The position numbers and the translations under genes are program-made. Shown here piece by piece: positions 43,802 through 53,399 of a DNA stretch of 64,000 nt. Location of the stretch: contig JABTUU010000001.1 of the NCBI GenBank assembly GCA_015075275.1, positions 186,001 to 250,000 of the forward strand, written 5' to 3'. The DNA comes from Anaerolineales bacterium (lineage in GTDB: Bacteria; Chloroflexota; Anaerolineae; Anaerolineales; Villigracilaceae). Below the pieces are notes generated by a model. The model searched no databases. It was not told the origin of the DNA and worked only from the letters and a program-made list of their open reading frames with translations. How positions within the stretch are numbered: position 1 is the stretch's first letter; every line of letters starts with the position of its first letter.

Positions 43802-44752
43802 ATGAAAAAGATTTCCATTGTTATCCCGGTCTATTTTAACGAACTTAACCTGCCCGACACTGTTTTGCAGTTGCTCTCTTTGGGTGAGAAACTATCAGGC
43901 TATTCTTTTGAACTTGTTTTTGTGGACGACGGTTCCGGCGATTCTTCGCTCGAACTATTGCGAGAGTATCAATCCCAGAATCCAAAGACGATTAAAGTCG
44001 TCAAATTGACGCGTAACTTTGGTTCGATGGCGGCGATTCAGGCTGGGTTTACCGTCGCCTCAGGCGATTGCGTAGGCATGATCTCGGCCGACCTTCAGGA
44101 TCCGCCAGAGATATTTTTAGATATGATCTCTCACTGGGAAAAGGGATGCAAAGCGGTCTTTGCGGTTCGTCAGGATAGGGAGGAGCATCGTATACAAAAA
44201 ACGCTCTCCAATACATATTATTCGCTGATTCGAAGATTTGCGCTTGCCAATTATCCTAACGGCGGATTTGACTTCTTTCTCGTTGATCGCCAAGTTATCG
44301 CCGAGCTCAACCGCATACAAGAGAAAAATACGAATATTATGACCCTTGTTTATTGGCTGGGATATAAACCTGTGATGATTCCCTACGTCCGTAAGCGGCG
44401 AACGAAAGGAAAGTCGCGTTGGACGCTTGCTAAAAAGATCAAATTGTTCATTGATACCTTTGTTGCGTTCTCGTTTTTCCCGATTCGGCTTCTATCGGTA
44501 TTGGGATTGTTCGTAGCGTTTGGCTCTTTCTTTTATGGCGCGTTTGTGTTGGTATATTGGTTCTTCTACGGCGTCGAAGTGAAAGGATATGTGCCGGTGT
44601 TCGTAGCGTTAACGTTTAGCTCGGGGTTGCAGATGGCAATGCTGGGAGTGTTGGGTGAATACCTTTGGCGCACGCTTGATGAAGTCCGCCGGCGGCCCCA
44701 ATTTGTAATTGACGAGATTTATCAGTCGTCGGAGCAACGGACGAAGGAATAA
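43802..44752 (+). CDS. Polyprenyl-phosphate glycosyltransferase, GT2 (GtrB/ArnC-like)
   Basis: The protein has ISIVIPVYFNELNLPDT, LVFVDDGSGDSSLELL, LTRNFGSMAAIQAGF and ISADLQDPPE, and two C-terminal helices ending LGEYLWRTLDEVRRRPQFVI. It loads a sugar on a polyprenyl phosphate for surface glycan building. Length 316 is normal. The next genes make an acylated 3-amino-deoxyhexose, so it may carry that sugar. Ten bases separate its stop from the next start. Confidence 0.88.
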   Translation: MKKISIVIPVYFNELNLPDTVLQLLSLGEKLSGYSFELVFVDDGSGDSSLELLREYQSQNPKTIKVVKLTRNFGSMAAIQAGFTVASGDCVGMISADLQDPPEIFLDMISHWEKGCKAVFAVRQDREEHRIQKTLSNTYYSLIRRFALANYPNGGFDFFLVDRQVIAELNRIQEKNTNIMTLVYWLGYKPVMIPYVRKRRTKGKSRWTLAKKIKLFIDTFVAFSFFPIRLLSVLGLFVAFGSFFYGAFVLVYWFFYGVEVKGYVPVFVALTFSSGLQMAMLGVLGEYLWRTLDEVRRRPQFVIDEIYQSSEQRTKE

Positions 44753-44762
44753 CGGAGAGCGA

Positions 44763-45692
44763 ATGACCGATTTCTTTGCGCATCCCAATGCAATCGTTGA
44801 ATCTGCGCGAGTAGGCAAAGCCACGCGTGTTTGGGCGTTTGCCCACATCCTGCCCGGCGCTGTCATCGGCGAGGACTGCAACATTTGCGACCATGTTTTC
44901 ATCGAGAACGATGTTGCGATCGGCGATCGTGTTACGATCAAAAGCGGCGTGCAATTATGGGATGGCGTGCGTTTAGACGACGATGTGTTCGTCGGGCCCA
45001 ATGCCACATTTACCAACGACCCCTCTCCACGCAGTAAGCGATACCCGGTGGAATTTACCAAAATCATCGTCCAAAAAGGCGCTTCGATCGGAGCGAATGC
45101 GACGATATTGCCTGGCGTGACGATTGGACGAAATGCGATGGTCGGCGCGGGAGCCGTGGTGACGCGAGACGTTCCGCCGAACGCCATCGTAACGGGGAAT
45201 CCGGCGCGTATTGTGAATTACGTTACCGAACAATTCCAGTCGAAGACGCTTGTTTCTTCTTCGCCTGCTCCGCGCGAACGGACGATCATCGCTGGAGTGA
45301 ACCTTATTGAACTGCCCGAGATAACGGATTTGCGCGGCAGCCTGACTTTTGCGGAATTCCCCGGTCTGTTGCCGTTTACGCCGCGTCGTCTCTTTTTAGT
45401 CTATGATGTGCCCGGTAAAGACGTGCGCGGCGAACATGCTCATAAAGAATTGCATCAATTTTTGATTTGCATAAAAGGCGAATGTTCTGTCGTTGTAGAT
45501 AACGGCAGCGTTCGCGCTGAAGCGCGGTTGGATAGACCTACTTTGGGGCTGCACCTCCCGCCGATGATTTGGGCGACCCAGTACAAGTTCACGCCCGATG
45601 CGACGTTGCTGGCGCTTGCATCCGATATATACAAGGCTGAAGATTACATCCGCAATTATGATGAATATTTGGAGTCGATTTCCAAACGATGA
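44763..45692 (+). CDS. Fused sugar N-acyltransferase and 3,4-ketoisomerase (WxcM-like)
   Basis: Residues 1-160 form a left-handed beta-helix acyltransferase with hexapeptide repeats ([23 protein letters not shown] ... [29 protein letters not shown]). Residues 175-309 form a FdtA/QdtA-type cupin (ISDLRGSL-like [40 protein letters not shown]). Such fusions turn dTDP-4-keto-6-deoxyglucose into the 3-keto sugar and acylate the later 3-amino sugar. The aminotransferase gene overlaps directly (ATGA), completing the route. GGAGAGCGA precedes the ATG. Confidence 0.9.
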   Translation: MTDFFAHPNAIVESARVGKATRVWAFAHILPGAVIGEDCNICDHVFIENDVAIGDRVTIKSGVQLWDGVRLDDDVFVGPNATFTNDPSPRSKRYPVEFTKIIVQKGASIGANATILPGVTIGRNAMVGAGAVVTRDVPPNAIVTGNPARIVNYVTEQFQSKTLVSSSPAPRERTIIAGVNLIELPEITDLRGSLTFAEFPGLLPFTPRRLFLVYDVPGKDVRGEHAHKELHQFLICIKGECSVVVDNGSVRAEARLDRPTLGLHLPPMIWATQYKFTPDATLLALASDIYKAEDYIRNYDEYLESISKR

Positions 45693-46822
45693 AAACTTCC
45701 GTGCCGTTTCTAGACATGAAAGCGCAGTACGATGAATTGCGCGAAGAATTTGACGCAGCGTATCAGCGCGTGATGGATTCGGGTTGGTACATTCTCAGCG
45801 ATGAAGTCCGCGCTTTTGAGCGGGAATTTGCGAATTATCTCGGCGTTAAACATTGCGTCGGCGTAGGCAACGGACTCGAAGCGCTTCAATTAATCCTGAT
45901 GGCGCATGGAATTGGCGCGGGGGACGAGGTGATCGTCCCTGCGAACACATATATTGCATCGTGGCTGTCGGTCTCGTACGTTGGAGCGACGCCGATTCCC
46001 GTTGAGCCGAATCCTTTGACGCACAACATTGATTCCGCGCGAATCGAGCAAGCTATCACCAAGCGGACGAAGGCCATCATGCCTGTGCATCTGTATGGTC
46101 AGCCAACGGAGATGACTGAAATTTGGAAATTTGCCGAACGGCATGGGCTGCGAATTGTGGAAGATTCCGCACAAGCGCATGGCGTGAAATACGGGGACAA
46201 AATGGCGGGAAATTTAGGCTCTGCCGCCGCATTTAGTTTTTACCCCACAAAAAATCTTGGCGCGTTTGGCGATGCGGGCGCGGTGACGACCAATGATGAT
46301 GCGCTGGCGGACAAAATCCGCATGTTGCGAAATTACGGCTCACGAGAAAGATATTACAACGAGGTCAGGGGACACAACTCGCGGCTCGACCCGCTGCAAG
46401 CCGCGTTCCTGCGTGTGAAGTTGAAATATCTCGATGAATGGAATATACGTCGAACGAAACTTGCCAAGTATTATTGCGAACATCTCAGCGGACTGCCCGG
46501 GCTTGGCTTGCCGATTACTGCGCCGCAGACGGAGCATGGCTGGCACATCTTCGTTGTGACGCACGAAGATCGAGACGGACTCAAATCTTATCTCGGTGAA
46601 CATGGCGTGGATACGTTGATCCATTACCCCGTTCCGCCGCATCTTTCAGAAGCATATGCCGACTTGGGCTATAAAGCAGGAGATTTCCCCTTGACGGAAA
46701 AACTTGCGAACAGCGTGTTGAGCCTGCCAATCGGTCCGCATGTGAAGCCTGAGCAAGCAGATTATGTTGTCGAGCGCGTTAGAGAATTTTGTCTTCACTT
46801 TACAATTTCGAGGAACGTATGA
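45689..46822 (+). CDS. DegT/DnrJ/EryC1-family sugar aminotransferase (FdtB/QdtB-like)
   Basis: PLP-dependent sugar 3-aminotransferase of 377 residues: [58 protein letters not shown] and the PLP lysine in [15 protein letters not shown]. It aminates the 3-keto-6-deoxyhexose made by the preceding fused enzyme, giving a Fuc3N- or Qui3N-type sugar. The start overlaps the preceding gene by ATGA and the stop overlaps the next start the same way. Confidence 0.92.
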   Translation: MKTSVPFLDMKAQYDELREEFDAAYQRVMDSGWYILSDEVRAFEREFANYLGVKHCVGVGNGLEALQLILMAHGIGAGDEVIVPANTYIASWLSVSYVGATPIPVEPNPLTHNIDSARIEQAITKRTKAIMPVHLYGQPTEMTEIWKFAERHGLRIVEDSAQAHGVKYGDKMAGNLGSAAAFSFYPTKNLGAFGDAGAVTTNDDALADKIRMLRNYGSRERYYNEVRGHNSRLDPLQAAFLRVKLKYLDEWNIRRTKLAKYYCEHLSGLPGLGLPITAPQTEHGWHIFVVTHEDRDGLKSYLGEHGVDTLIHYPVPPHLSEAYADLGYKAGDFPLTEKLANSVLSLPIGPHVKPEQADYVVERVREFCLHFTISRNV

Positions 46823-47520
46823 ATCCGTATCTTGCTGCGCTGCTTACGCTTGCTATCGCCCTTGTTTTCCTTCGCTTCATGGACTCGCTCGCCCATCGCG
46901 GATTCATCGAAAGTCGCTTGAGCCGCAAGATCATCCACATCGGCACAGGACCGATCTTTATCTTGTGTTGGCTTATGTTTGCCGATGCGCCCATCTCTCG
47001 CTGGCTTGCCGCGCTCGTGCCGCTGGTTATCGTAGTTCAATTCGCACTCGTCGGTTTAGGCGTTATCAAAGATGAAGCCGCAGTCAAAGCCATGTCGCGG
47101 ACGGGCGATCCGCGCGAGATTTTATACGGTCCTTTATTTTATGGGATTGTCTTTGTCGCCATAACGCTGATCTATTGGAAAGATTCATTGATTGGTATTC
47201 CTGTATTGATGGTCCTTTGCGGCGGCGACGGGATCGCCGACATCGTTGGGCGGCGCGTCAAATCGCCGAAGTTATTCTGGTCGCACGAAAAAAGCGTCGC
47301 GGGCTCATTGAGCGTTTTTCTTGGCGGCTGGCTGTTGACTCTGTTTATCTTTGCGATCTATGTTCAAGCTGGCGCATTTGACGGACCCGTCGCGCGCTTC
47401 GCGTTGCCAACGGCATGGATAGCATTGGGCGCAACGCTGATCGAATCGTTGCCGTTCAGAGACGTGGACAATATCACGATCGCTGTCGCTTGCGCGGCTC
47501 TTGGATATTTGGTCTTTTAA
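46819..47520 (+). CDS. Polyprenol/phytol-kinase-like membrane protein (CTP-dependent kinase family)
   Basis: ATG at 46819 overlaps the aminotransferase stop. Six to seven membrane helices carry [28 protein letters not shown] and the signature [14 protein letters not shown] ... [14 protein letters not shown], as in dolichol kinase, phytol kinase (VTE5) and CdsA-like proteins. In a surface-sugar operon, a role in polyprenol phosphate recycling is plausible; that is inference. Confidence 0.82.
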   Translation: MNPYLAALLTLAIALVFLRFMDSLAHRGFIESRLSRKIIHIGTGPIFILCWLMFADAPISRWLAALVPLVIVVQFALVGLGVIKDEAAVKAMSRTGDPREILYGPLFYGIVFVAITLIYWKDSLIGIPVLMVLCGGDGIADIVGRRVKSPKLFWSHEKSVAGSLSVFLGGWLLTLFIFAIYVQAGAFDGPVARFALPTAWIALGATLIESLPFRDVDNITIAVACAALGYLVF

Positions 47521-47535
47521 GAATCAGAACGACGC

Positions 47536-48276
47536 TTAATCGATCTGTTCGATCTCTTCCTTCTTCAGAATCATCACACGGAAGCTCTCGGCATATTGCA
47601 TGCCTTTGTCTTTCGCTTCCTCTTCCGCCCATTGTGTAATCCACTCGCCGACCTTATCCACCGCCACTTGACTAACATGCTGTTGTAACGCTTTGATCTT
47701 AATATCCAAAGTATCGGAAATATCAACCCACACGTCAGATCCCTCTGCGCCGTGGATGTATAAACGGCTGACATCGTGCGGTTCGTATCCCGCTTCCAGC
47801 AGGTCGGCGAATATCAGCCGGCTGCCCGCCGATGGGAAAACCGCCTCGCACGCCGCTTGCGCCGCGGCGCGATGATCGGGATGATTGATATATTCGTTGC
47901 CGTGAAACCATGCTTGAGGGTCGCCGCAGAAAACCGTGTCTGGCTTGAATTGTCGAATGAGGCGCGTTAGGTCCTTGCGGAGTTGAATCGTTGGCTCCAA
48001 TTCTCCGTCGGGGCAGCGCAGAAAGATCGTCTGTTTGACGCCCAGTATGGCGTTCGCCGCCAGTTGTTCCTTCTCGCGAAGTTCGGCAAGTTCTTTTTTG
48101 TAAGTTCCATCTTTGCTGGGATCGTTTGAGCCGGAATCGCCGCTGGTGATGATGACCGAAATGACCTTACAGCCCGCTTGCGCCCATTTGGCGAGCGTGC
48201 CGCCGATGGAGAATTCTTGATCGTCCGGATGCGCGTGAATGCTCATCGCGACGGTAGATGTGTATTCTGCAGTCAT
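47536..48276 (-). CDS. PIG-L/LmbE family deacetylase
   Basis: The zinc motif AHPDDQEFSIGGTLAKWAQAG and the later NHPDHRAAAQAA (H-P-D-H) identify the family, which removes acetyl groups from amino sugars or thiol cofactors, for example in bacillithiol and mycothiol formation or glycan processing. Length is 246. It converges on the 3-amino-sugar operon with 15 bases between stops, with no obvious terminator. Confidence 0.87.
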   Translation of the reverse strand: MTAEYTSTVAMSIHAHPDDQEFSIGGTLAKWAQAGCKVISVIITSGDSGSNDPSKDGTYKKELAELREKEQLAANAILGVKQTIFLRCPDGELEPTIQLRKDLTRLIRQFKPDTVFCGDPQAWFHGNEYINHPDHRAAAQAACEAVFPSAGSRLIFADLLEAGYEPHDVSRLYIHGAEGSDVWVDISDTLDIKIKALQQHVSQVAVDKVGEWITQWAEEEAKDKGMQYAESFRVMILKKEEIEQID

Positions 48277-48348
48277 GTCTGTTTCCTGTGATAGATTGAA
48301 ATTTTGTTCTGTTGCAACGTTCTTTTTAAATTAGGGACATCGCTCGAA

Positions 48349-48768
48349 TCAACGCGCGCGCGTTTTTGCTTCGAGCGGCTTGATGCGTTTCCAATTGCCA
48401 GCCGCAAACGCCGCCAGCCCGAGAAATTCTACCGCTCTACCGATGAACGCAAAGCTTTGGATTGCGAACAGACTGTAGACGCCGACGAAGAAGATGCCAA
48501 CGTTGATCAGAATGAACGACGCCCAAACCAGCGTTTCGTTCCCGTGTGGAGATTCATTAGAAAAACGAGGCAGTATCCAAAACGCCATGCCCATAGTTAA
48601 TTGCACCATCCAGCCCATGAACGCCAGTTCAATGTGCAAAGGCAGTACATTCCATAACGCCGGAAAATACATAATGCCTTTGTTCGCCAGCAAGAGTCCG
48701 CCGACGGTGAATCCTAGGACCGAGTAGATCAGCGATGCGCGGATGAAGTAGACGCTGAGGCGCGGCAT
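48349..48768 (-). CDS. Four-helix membrane protein, paralogue A (heme-copper-oxidase-like fragment fold)
   Basis: Four hydrophobic segments, with the conserved LHIELAFMGWMVQLTMGMAFW-P-R helix. The neighbouring gene encodes a clear paralogue with FHMLTFGWLTQLIYGVAFW. The H-x6-7-GW-x2-Q-x4-G-x-AFW-x2-P pattern recalls subunit-I-type heme-copper or NorB-like proteins, but only four helices are present and I do not know the function. It is fourth and last in the NirK-NnrS-like gene set. Confidence 0.6.
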   Translation of the reverse strand: MPRLSVYFIRASLIYSVLGFTVGGLLLANKGIMYFPALWNVLPLHIELAFMGWMVQLTMGMAFWILPRFSNESPHGNETLVWASFILINVGIFFVGVYSLFAIQSFAFIGRAVEFLGLAAFAAGNWKRIKPLEAKTRAR

Positions 48769-49176
48769 TTAGCGCTCCTTGACGCGCTTCCATGTGTTGA
48801 CGGCAAACCCGAGGCCGGAGAGCCACTGTAGAATGGCGGAGACGACCAGTGTCCAGCCGAGTAATGCGGATGGGGCGGCAGCGTTAATGGGTTCGGCGAC
48901 GATGCGCAACAGTAAGCCGCTGTTGAACGAGATAAACGTTGCCCAGCCCAGCCATTCATGTCCGCGTGGTTTGGCGATGGTGTATTTGGGGAACATCCAG
49001 AATGCAACGCCATAGATTAATTGCGTCAGCCAACCGAACGTGAGCATGTGGAAGTAAGCGGGGAAGAAGCCGGTGACCGGTCCCTTGATGGGCGACATTA
49101 ACAAGATGCCCGCTGTCAGCGCGAGAAGCAGGTAGACCATGGCGGCTTTGAGAAACCAACGAGTAAGCGGCGGCAT
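48769..49176 (-). CDS. Four-helix membrane protein, paralogue B
   Basis: Similar in size, helix count and in the FHMLTFGWLTQLIYGVAFW signature to the gene that starts immediately after its stop. Tandem duplication is likely. Start follows the NnrS-like stop by three bases, so the three form an operon. A histidine in the shared helix could bind heme; not proven. Confidence 0.6.
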   Translation of the reverse strand: MPPLTRWFLKAAMVYLLLALTAGILLMSPIKGPVTGFFPAYFHMLTFGWLTQLIYGVAFWMFPKYTIAKPRGHEWLGWATFISFNSGLLLRIVAEPINAAAPSALLGWTLVVSAILQWLSGLGFAVNTWKRVKER

Positions 49177-49179
49177 GAT

Positions 49180-50241
49180 CTATTGTTTATGTTTGACGAC
49201 GGAGTAAACTGTCATCGCTAGGAATAATACAATCGCGACTTCATTCAATAGCCCGCCGACTCGACGCAGTTCGACTTGGTTGGTTAGATCGGCTGCGACG
49301 CGCAGGAGCAGGGAGGCGTGTAAGAGCGCGAAATGAATATAAAAAGAGGGATAATAATTGATCGGTACGCCCAGAATTGCGGGAAAAATAATAGGCGAAT
49401 GACCGAAGATCATCGAGATGACGAAGCCGACGAAAATTGTATGCAGCATCGCATCATAGATCGGACCTGCATAGCCTGCGCCAAAAATAAGTTGAAGCGT
49501 GCCGCCAATGCCCAGCCAGATGAATCCAAGAAAAAGACAATAGGCGATGTAGCGCGTTAAGGGGTTGGGATGATGAATATTTCGCGCGGCGAGGTCGTTT
49601 TTGAGGAACCACAATGCGAGCGCCAGCGTGGCGGCTCCGCTCAGGCGCGCGCCTCCATTGTCGTTGAACATGGCAAGGATCGCGCCGCCGAGCAGCGCGA
49701 CGACGAGTCCGCTGAAGATGCGAGTCTGTTGGCGGGTGGGGCGTAAGACGCGGCTGAGTTCGAGGCGTTCTCCGCCGATCGTTAGGATGAAAAAACCGAT
49801 CCACCAGTGGACAAGTTGCGCAATTGGAAACCCAAGCGTCCATAAAATATTGCCGATCACCCATGACAACACGCCGATCGCCATTGTAATTGTGTGAACA
49901 ACGGGCTCGCGGCGCACCATGACGAGTAAAATCAACAGCGCTACGACGCTGCCGAAAGTCATCAGGATTGCGCCAATGGTCGGCGCGAAGAGCAGACTGA
50001 CCCACCCAACGCCGGCGGCAATAGGCGAGGCGTACATCCATTTTTTACGGATGGCGACCGCGCGCTCCAGCGGAATCAGAACGCCGAGGAAGCCGGAGAC
50101 CATGAGAGGTCCATGCGCAAGCGCAAGGTTAGGAATGGAGGGGATTCTCCAGCCGAGTCGCAGCAATCCTGCCCACATGGCGAAAAGTAGGGCGAGAATG
50201 GCGAGCGCGAGCAAGGGGATAAAACGAAATCGAATCTTCAT
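49180..50241 (-). CDS. NnrS-like multi-helix membrane protein
   Basis: ATG at 50241 starts about ten membrane helices, with LALAHGPLMVSGFLGVLIPLERAVAI, VHWWIGFFILTIGGERLELSR and LHTIFVGFVISMIFGHSPIIFPAI. The histidines in the first and last of these are like those of NnrS heme-copper proteins, which protect against NO stress. Position between nirK and two small membrane proteins supports a role with nitrite or NO. It is somewhat diverged, so family is probable rather than certain. Confidence 0.7.
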   Translation of the reverse strand: MKIRFRFIPLLALAILALLFAMWAGLLRLGWRIPSIPNLALAHGPLMVSGFLGVLIPLERAVAIRKKWMYASPIAAGVGWVSLLFAPTIGAILMTFGSVVALLILLVMVRREPVVHTITMAIGVLSWVIGNILWTLGFPIAQLVHWWIGFFILTIGGERLELSRVLRPTRQQTRIFSGLVVALLGGAILAMFNDNGGARLSGAATLALALWFLKNDLAARNIHHPNPLTRYIAYCLFLGFIWLGIGGTLQLIFGAGYAGPIYDAMLHTIFVGFVISMIFGHSPIIFPAILGVPINYYPSFYIHFALLHASLLLRVAADLTNQVELRRVGGLLNEVAIVLFLAMTVYSVVKHKQ

Positions 50242-50361
50242 GAGACTACTCTTGTTCTTGATATGAGACCCGCTGATGGAGGCTTGCAAGCCTCTGTTGA
50301 TGATACGCGATTTTGGAAATTGGTCAACCCAATTATTGAATTTTATGAAGATAACGGAGAC

Positions 50362-50405
50362 ATCCGCAGATTTCGCTAATTTTGAAATAGACGAAATCTG
50401 CGGAT
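50362..50405. repeat. ATCCGCAGATTTCG palindrome
   Basis: Perfect 14-base arms ATCCGCAGATTTCG / CGAAATCTGCGGAT around a 16-base loop lie in the 183-base gap between the NnrS-like start and the nirK stop. No T-run follows on the minus strand, so it may attenuate but not simply terminate nirK transcription. Pattern is of a widely dispersed ATCTGCGGAT type. Confidence 0.7.
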
Positions 50406-50424
50406 ATATTTTTACTGACGTTGG

Positions 50425-51645
50425 TTAGTGACCGCCGCCCGGTGTGATAATGCCGTTGTAGATATCTGGGTCGGCTTTACCGGTGACGTGCAGCACGCCG
50501 AATGCGCCGCGATCGGTTCTGGCGAGCGCGTGATCCAGCAAAACGTAGTTGCCGGGATAATCCAGCGTGAGTTCGAGCATTGCGGCGCCGCCGGCGGGAA
50601 TCAGCGTCGTTTGTACGCCTTGAGCGGGCGGGCTGATCAAATCGCCTTCGCGGTAGACGCGATCAATGATCTCGCCAATAACGTGAAAGTTGGAGGTTAG
50701 GTTGACGCCGGCGTTCCCTACATAGAAGCGGACGGTATCGCCTACTTCGGCGCTCATGTTGTTTAGCAATGCGCCGGTCTTGCCGTTGAAGACGACGTAT
50801 TGGGGCTTGCCTTCAAGGTAGGCGTACGAGTCGAACAATTGCAAACCTTTTCGCCCGAGATTTCCGACCGCGTAGAATTCGCCTTGCATGATATAGAACT
50901 CTTTGTCTACCGGCGGAAGTCCGCCCTCAGGCTCAACGAGGATCAATCCGTACATCCCTTGCGTCATATGCACGCCGGGGTTGCCGAATGCGCAGTGATA
51001 GACATAAATGCCGGGCGTAAGCAATTTAAAGGTCATCTCTTTCGTTTGTCCAGGCGAGACGAGTGTAGCGGAGGCTCCTCCGCCTGGACCGGTGACGGCG
51101 TGCAGGTCAATGTTGTGTGGATGCAAGTTGGTCTCATCGTTATGGATGGACAGATGGACGGTATCGCCTACGCGACCGCGAATAAACGGTCCCGGTACCG
51201 TGCCGTCGAACGTCCAGTAATTTAACGTAGTGCCGTTCGCCATTTCAGCCAGCACTTCTTTTGTCGTCAGGTTGACTTCGATCATGCCGTCTTTGCCGTA
51301 TACGACGGTTGGCGGAACTTCGTTCGGGTCGCGGGAGATATTATCCACGCGTTCGAAGTTGTTGAAGTTCATAAAGAAGCGATAGAGACTTTTTAACTTG
51401 ATGTTTGGCGCTTCGCCCGGACCGAAAGCGCGCAACGTGAGCGGGTAGGCGAATTCTCTCGGCAAACCGCGCGGCGCGTAGAATACGATAGACGCGCCGA
51501 TAAAGATTGCAACGAGCGCAATGGTGACCTTGCGAGAGTGAACGCGGCGAAGGATCAAAAAGATGAAGATTGCCGCGAACACATAGGCGATGATTACCCC
51601 AAAGGCTTGAATGAGGTAATACCAAAGGTGTGAAATTAGTTCCAT
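50425..51645 (-). CDS. nirK: Copper-containing nitrite reductase, membrane anchored
   Basis: The enzyme reduces nitrite to NO. Two N-terminal membrane helices (about 8-32, 40-56) precede two cupredoxin domains. Type-1 Cu ligands H177, C218, H226 and M231 are in HPHNIDLH and YHCAFGNPGVHMTQGM. Type-2 Cu ligands H182, H217 and H372 and the catalytic D180 and H321 are all present. The N-terminal anchor replaces the usual signal peptide, placing the enzyme on the outer face of the membrane. AAGGAG precedes ATG at 51645. It leads a denitrification-type gene set. Confidence 0.92.
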   Translation of the reverse strand: MELISHLWYYLIQAFGVIIAYVFAAIFIFLILRRVHSRKVTIALVAIFIGASIVFYAPRGLPREFAYPLTLRAFGPGEAPNIKLKSLYRFFMNFNNFERVDNISRDPNEVPPTVVYGKDGMIEVNLTTKEVLAEMANGTTLNYWTFDGTVPGPFIRGRVGDTVHLSIHNDETNLHPHNIDLHAVTGPGGGASATLVSPGQTKEMTFKLLTPGIYVYHCAFGNPGVHMTQGMYGLILVEPEGGLPPVDKEFYIMQGEFYAVGNLGRKGLQLFDSYAYLEGKPQYVVFNGKTGALLNNMSAEVGDTVRFYVGNAGVNLTSNFHVIGEIIDRVYREGDLISPPAQGVQTTLIPAGGAAMLELTLDYPGNYVLLDHALARTDRGAFGVLHVTGKADPDIYNGIITPGGGH

Positions 51646-51833
51646 AGGTTTCTCCTTAGATAGGCGTAAGCGCCGATAGTGATATTCTTCACTAATTATA
51701 ATAGAGATTTTCATATTTTGGTGAGAGAAATCTTATTTATTAAGCTTACGGATTTTTAAGCCTAACATCGCTAGAAATTCGAGGCTATGACGCATCAGGG
51801 GTAAAATAAACATATTCCTTTCTGGAGGTCCCT
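51646..51833. promoter_or_regulatory. Divergent control region between nirK and hutH
   Basis: The 188-base gap is AT-rich, with TTATAATA near 51696 as a possible -10 element for one strand and TAAAAT near 51802 for hutH. TAAGCTTA (51740) is a small palindrome. I looked for an FNR/NNR-type TTGAT-N4-ATCAA box and saw none. GGAGGT before hutH is a strong ribosome site. Confidence 0.4.
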
Positions 51834-53357
51834 ATGTCTATTATTCTTGACGGTTCGTCGCTTACGATTGAGAAACTTGTCGCTATTGCGCACAAGCATG
51901 AAACAGTAGAACTCGCCCCCGAAGCATTGGAGCGCATCAAAACCTGCCGCGCCATGCTGGAGGAAAAACTCGCCAAGAAAGAGATCATGTATGGCACGAA
52001 CACCGGTATCGGCGAGTTTTCGGAAAAGATTCTCAACGACGATCAGGTGAAGGAATTCCAGAAATTTCTGATCTACAACCACGCGGCAGGGATTGGCGAA
52101 CCCCTGCCCATCGAATCTGTCCGCGCGGCGTTGGCGGGACGCATCAACGTTCACGCGCACGGGAATTCTGGGTGCCGACCTGACATCACGCTGACCTTCG
52201 TCGAAATGTTGAACAAAGGCGTCACGCCGGTGGTCTGCACGAAAGGATCGGTCGGCGCGAGCGGTGACCTTGCACCGATGGCGCAAGCCGCGCTGTTGTT
52301 GATGGGGGAGGGCGAAGCGTTTTACGAGGATGAGCGACTCTCAGGTCAAGAAGCGATGCGGCGGGCGGGGATCAAAATCCCCGGCTTGCAGGCGCGCGAC
52401 GGACTCGCCGCGATCAACGGCTCGAATGTGCTGACCGCCATATCCGCATTGCACATTTATGAGATGGAGCGTTTCATCAAACAAGCCGAAATTGCGGCGG
52501 CGATGTCTATTGAAGCGTTGCTCGGAAATCTCAAACCCTACAACACGAAACTTCACGAACTGCGCGGATTCAGCGGCGCGATCACCTCCGCAAAAAATTT
52601 GATGAGAGTGTTGGAAGGGTCTGACCTGAAAACGGGCAAGATGAAAACGAAAGTGCAGGACGCGTACTCGATGCGCTCGACTCCGCAGGTGATCGGAGCG
52701 GCGCGGGATGCGATCGCGTACGCGCGTTCGCAAGTGGAGATCGAGTTGAACGGCGTCGGCGATAATCCGATCTTTATCCCCGAAGATAAACTCACGTTGA
52801 CGGGCGCGAACTTTCAAGGGAGTCCCGTTTCACTGCCGATGGATATGGCAGGCGCGGCGATCACGATGATCTGCGTGTTGTCCGAGCGGCGACTCAATCG
52901 CCTGACCAACCCCGCTCTTTCGCAGGGACTGCCTGATTTCCTCGCCCACGAACCGGGTTTCTACTCTGGTATGATGCTCAGTCAATACACTGCCGATCAC
53001 TTGATTGTTGAACAGAGAATTTTATCCGCGCCTGCGAGTGTTCAATCCATCCCTGCCGCGGCGGATCAGGAAGATTTTGTGTCAATGGGCATGAACACCG
53101 CGCTGAAGAACGGACAGATTTTGGATAACGCCTATGGCGTTTTGGGAATCGAATTCATGGCGGCGGCGCAAGCCATGGACTTCCGCCAGTTCCTGCCGGG
53201 ACATGGAACGAAAAAAGCGCGCGAGGCGATTCGCAAATACGTGGAGCATTTGCACGTGGATCGTCCGCTGTACAACGATCACAACGCGATGAAGAAGTTG
53301 GTGAAGAGCGGAGAGATTTTGGAAGAGGTGGAAAAGGTTGTGGGGGAGTTGGGATAA
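51834..53357 (+). CDS. hutH: Histidine ammonia-lyase
   Basis: The MIO-forming tripeptide A142-S143-G144 in GSVGASGDLAP and H83 in NHAAGIGEP occupy the same positions as in Pseudomonas HutH. The catalytic Tyr segment MYGTNTGIGEF and QDAYSMRSTPQV are present. It removes ammonia from histidine to give urocanate. No other hut gene is nearby, so a different aromatic amino acid cannot be excluded, though H83 favours histidine. GGAGGT is six bases before ATG. Confidence 0.88.
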   Translation: MSIILDGSSLTIEKLVAIAHKHETVELAPEALERIKTCRAMLEEKLAKKEIMYGTNTGIGEFSEKILNDDQVKEFQKFLIYNHAAGIGEPLPIESVRAALAGRINVHAHGNSGCRPDITLTFVEMLNKGVTPVVCTKGSVGASGDLAPMAQAALLLMGEGEAFYEDERLSGQEAMRRAGIKIPGLQARDGLAAINGSNVLTAISALHIYEMERFIKQAEIAAAMSIEALLGNLKPYNTKLHELRGFSGAITSAKNLMRVLEGSDLKTGKMKTKVQDAYSMRSTPQVIGAARDAIAYARSQVEIELNGVGDNPIFIPEDKLTLTGANFQGSPVSLPMDMAGAAITMICVLSERRLNRLTNPALSQGLPDFLAHEPGFYSGMMLSQYTADHLIVEQRILSAPASVQSIPAAADQEDFVSMGMNTALKNGQILDNAYGVLGIEFMAAAQAMDFRQFLPGHGTKKAREAIRKYVEHLHVDRPLYNDHNAMKKLVKSGEILEEVEKVVGELG

Positions 53358-53364
53358 CCAAAAT

Positions 53365-53399
53365 AACGTGACAGTCACCTTCAAGGTGACTGTCACGTT
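53365..53399. repeat. 16 bp-arm palindrome AACGTGACAGTCACCT, possible bidirectional terminator
   Basis: Perfect arms AACGTGACAGTCACCT / AGGTGACTGTCACGTT around TCA lie between convergent hutH and the flavoprotein gene, and the right arm contains the latter's TGA stop. Only three T follow on the plus strand. It could end both transcripts or be a dispersed palindrome. Confidence 0.75.

Noticed and set aside
49454-50041. 195-codon frame overlapping the NnrS-like gene in another frame
   Set aside because: Translation is rich in Arg, His and Cys with no pattern; the membrane-protein frame explains the region.
50362-50405. Simple nirK terminator
   Set aside because: Strong hairpin but no T-run follows in the transcribed direction, so it is listed as a repeat instead.
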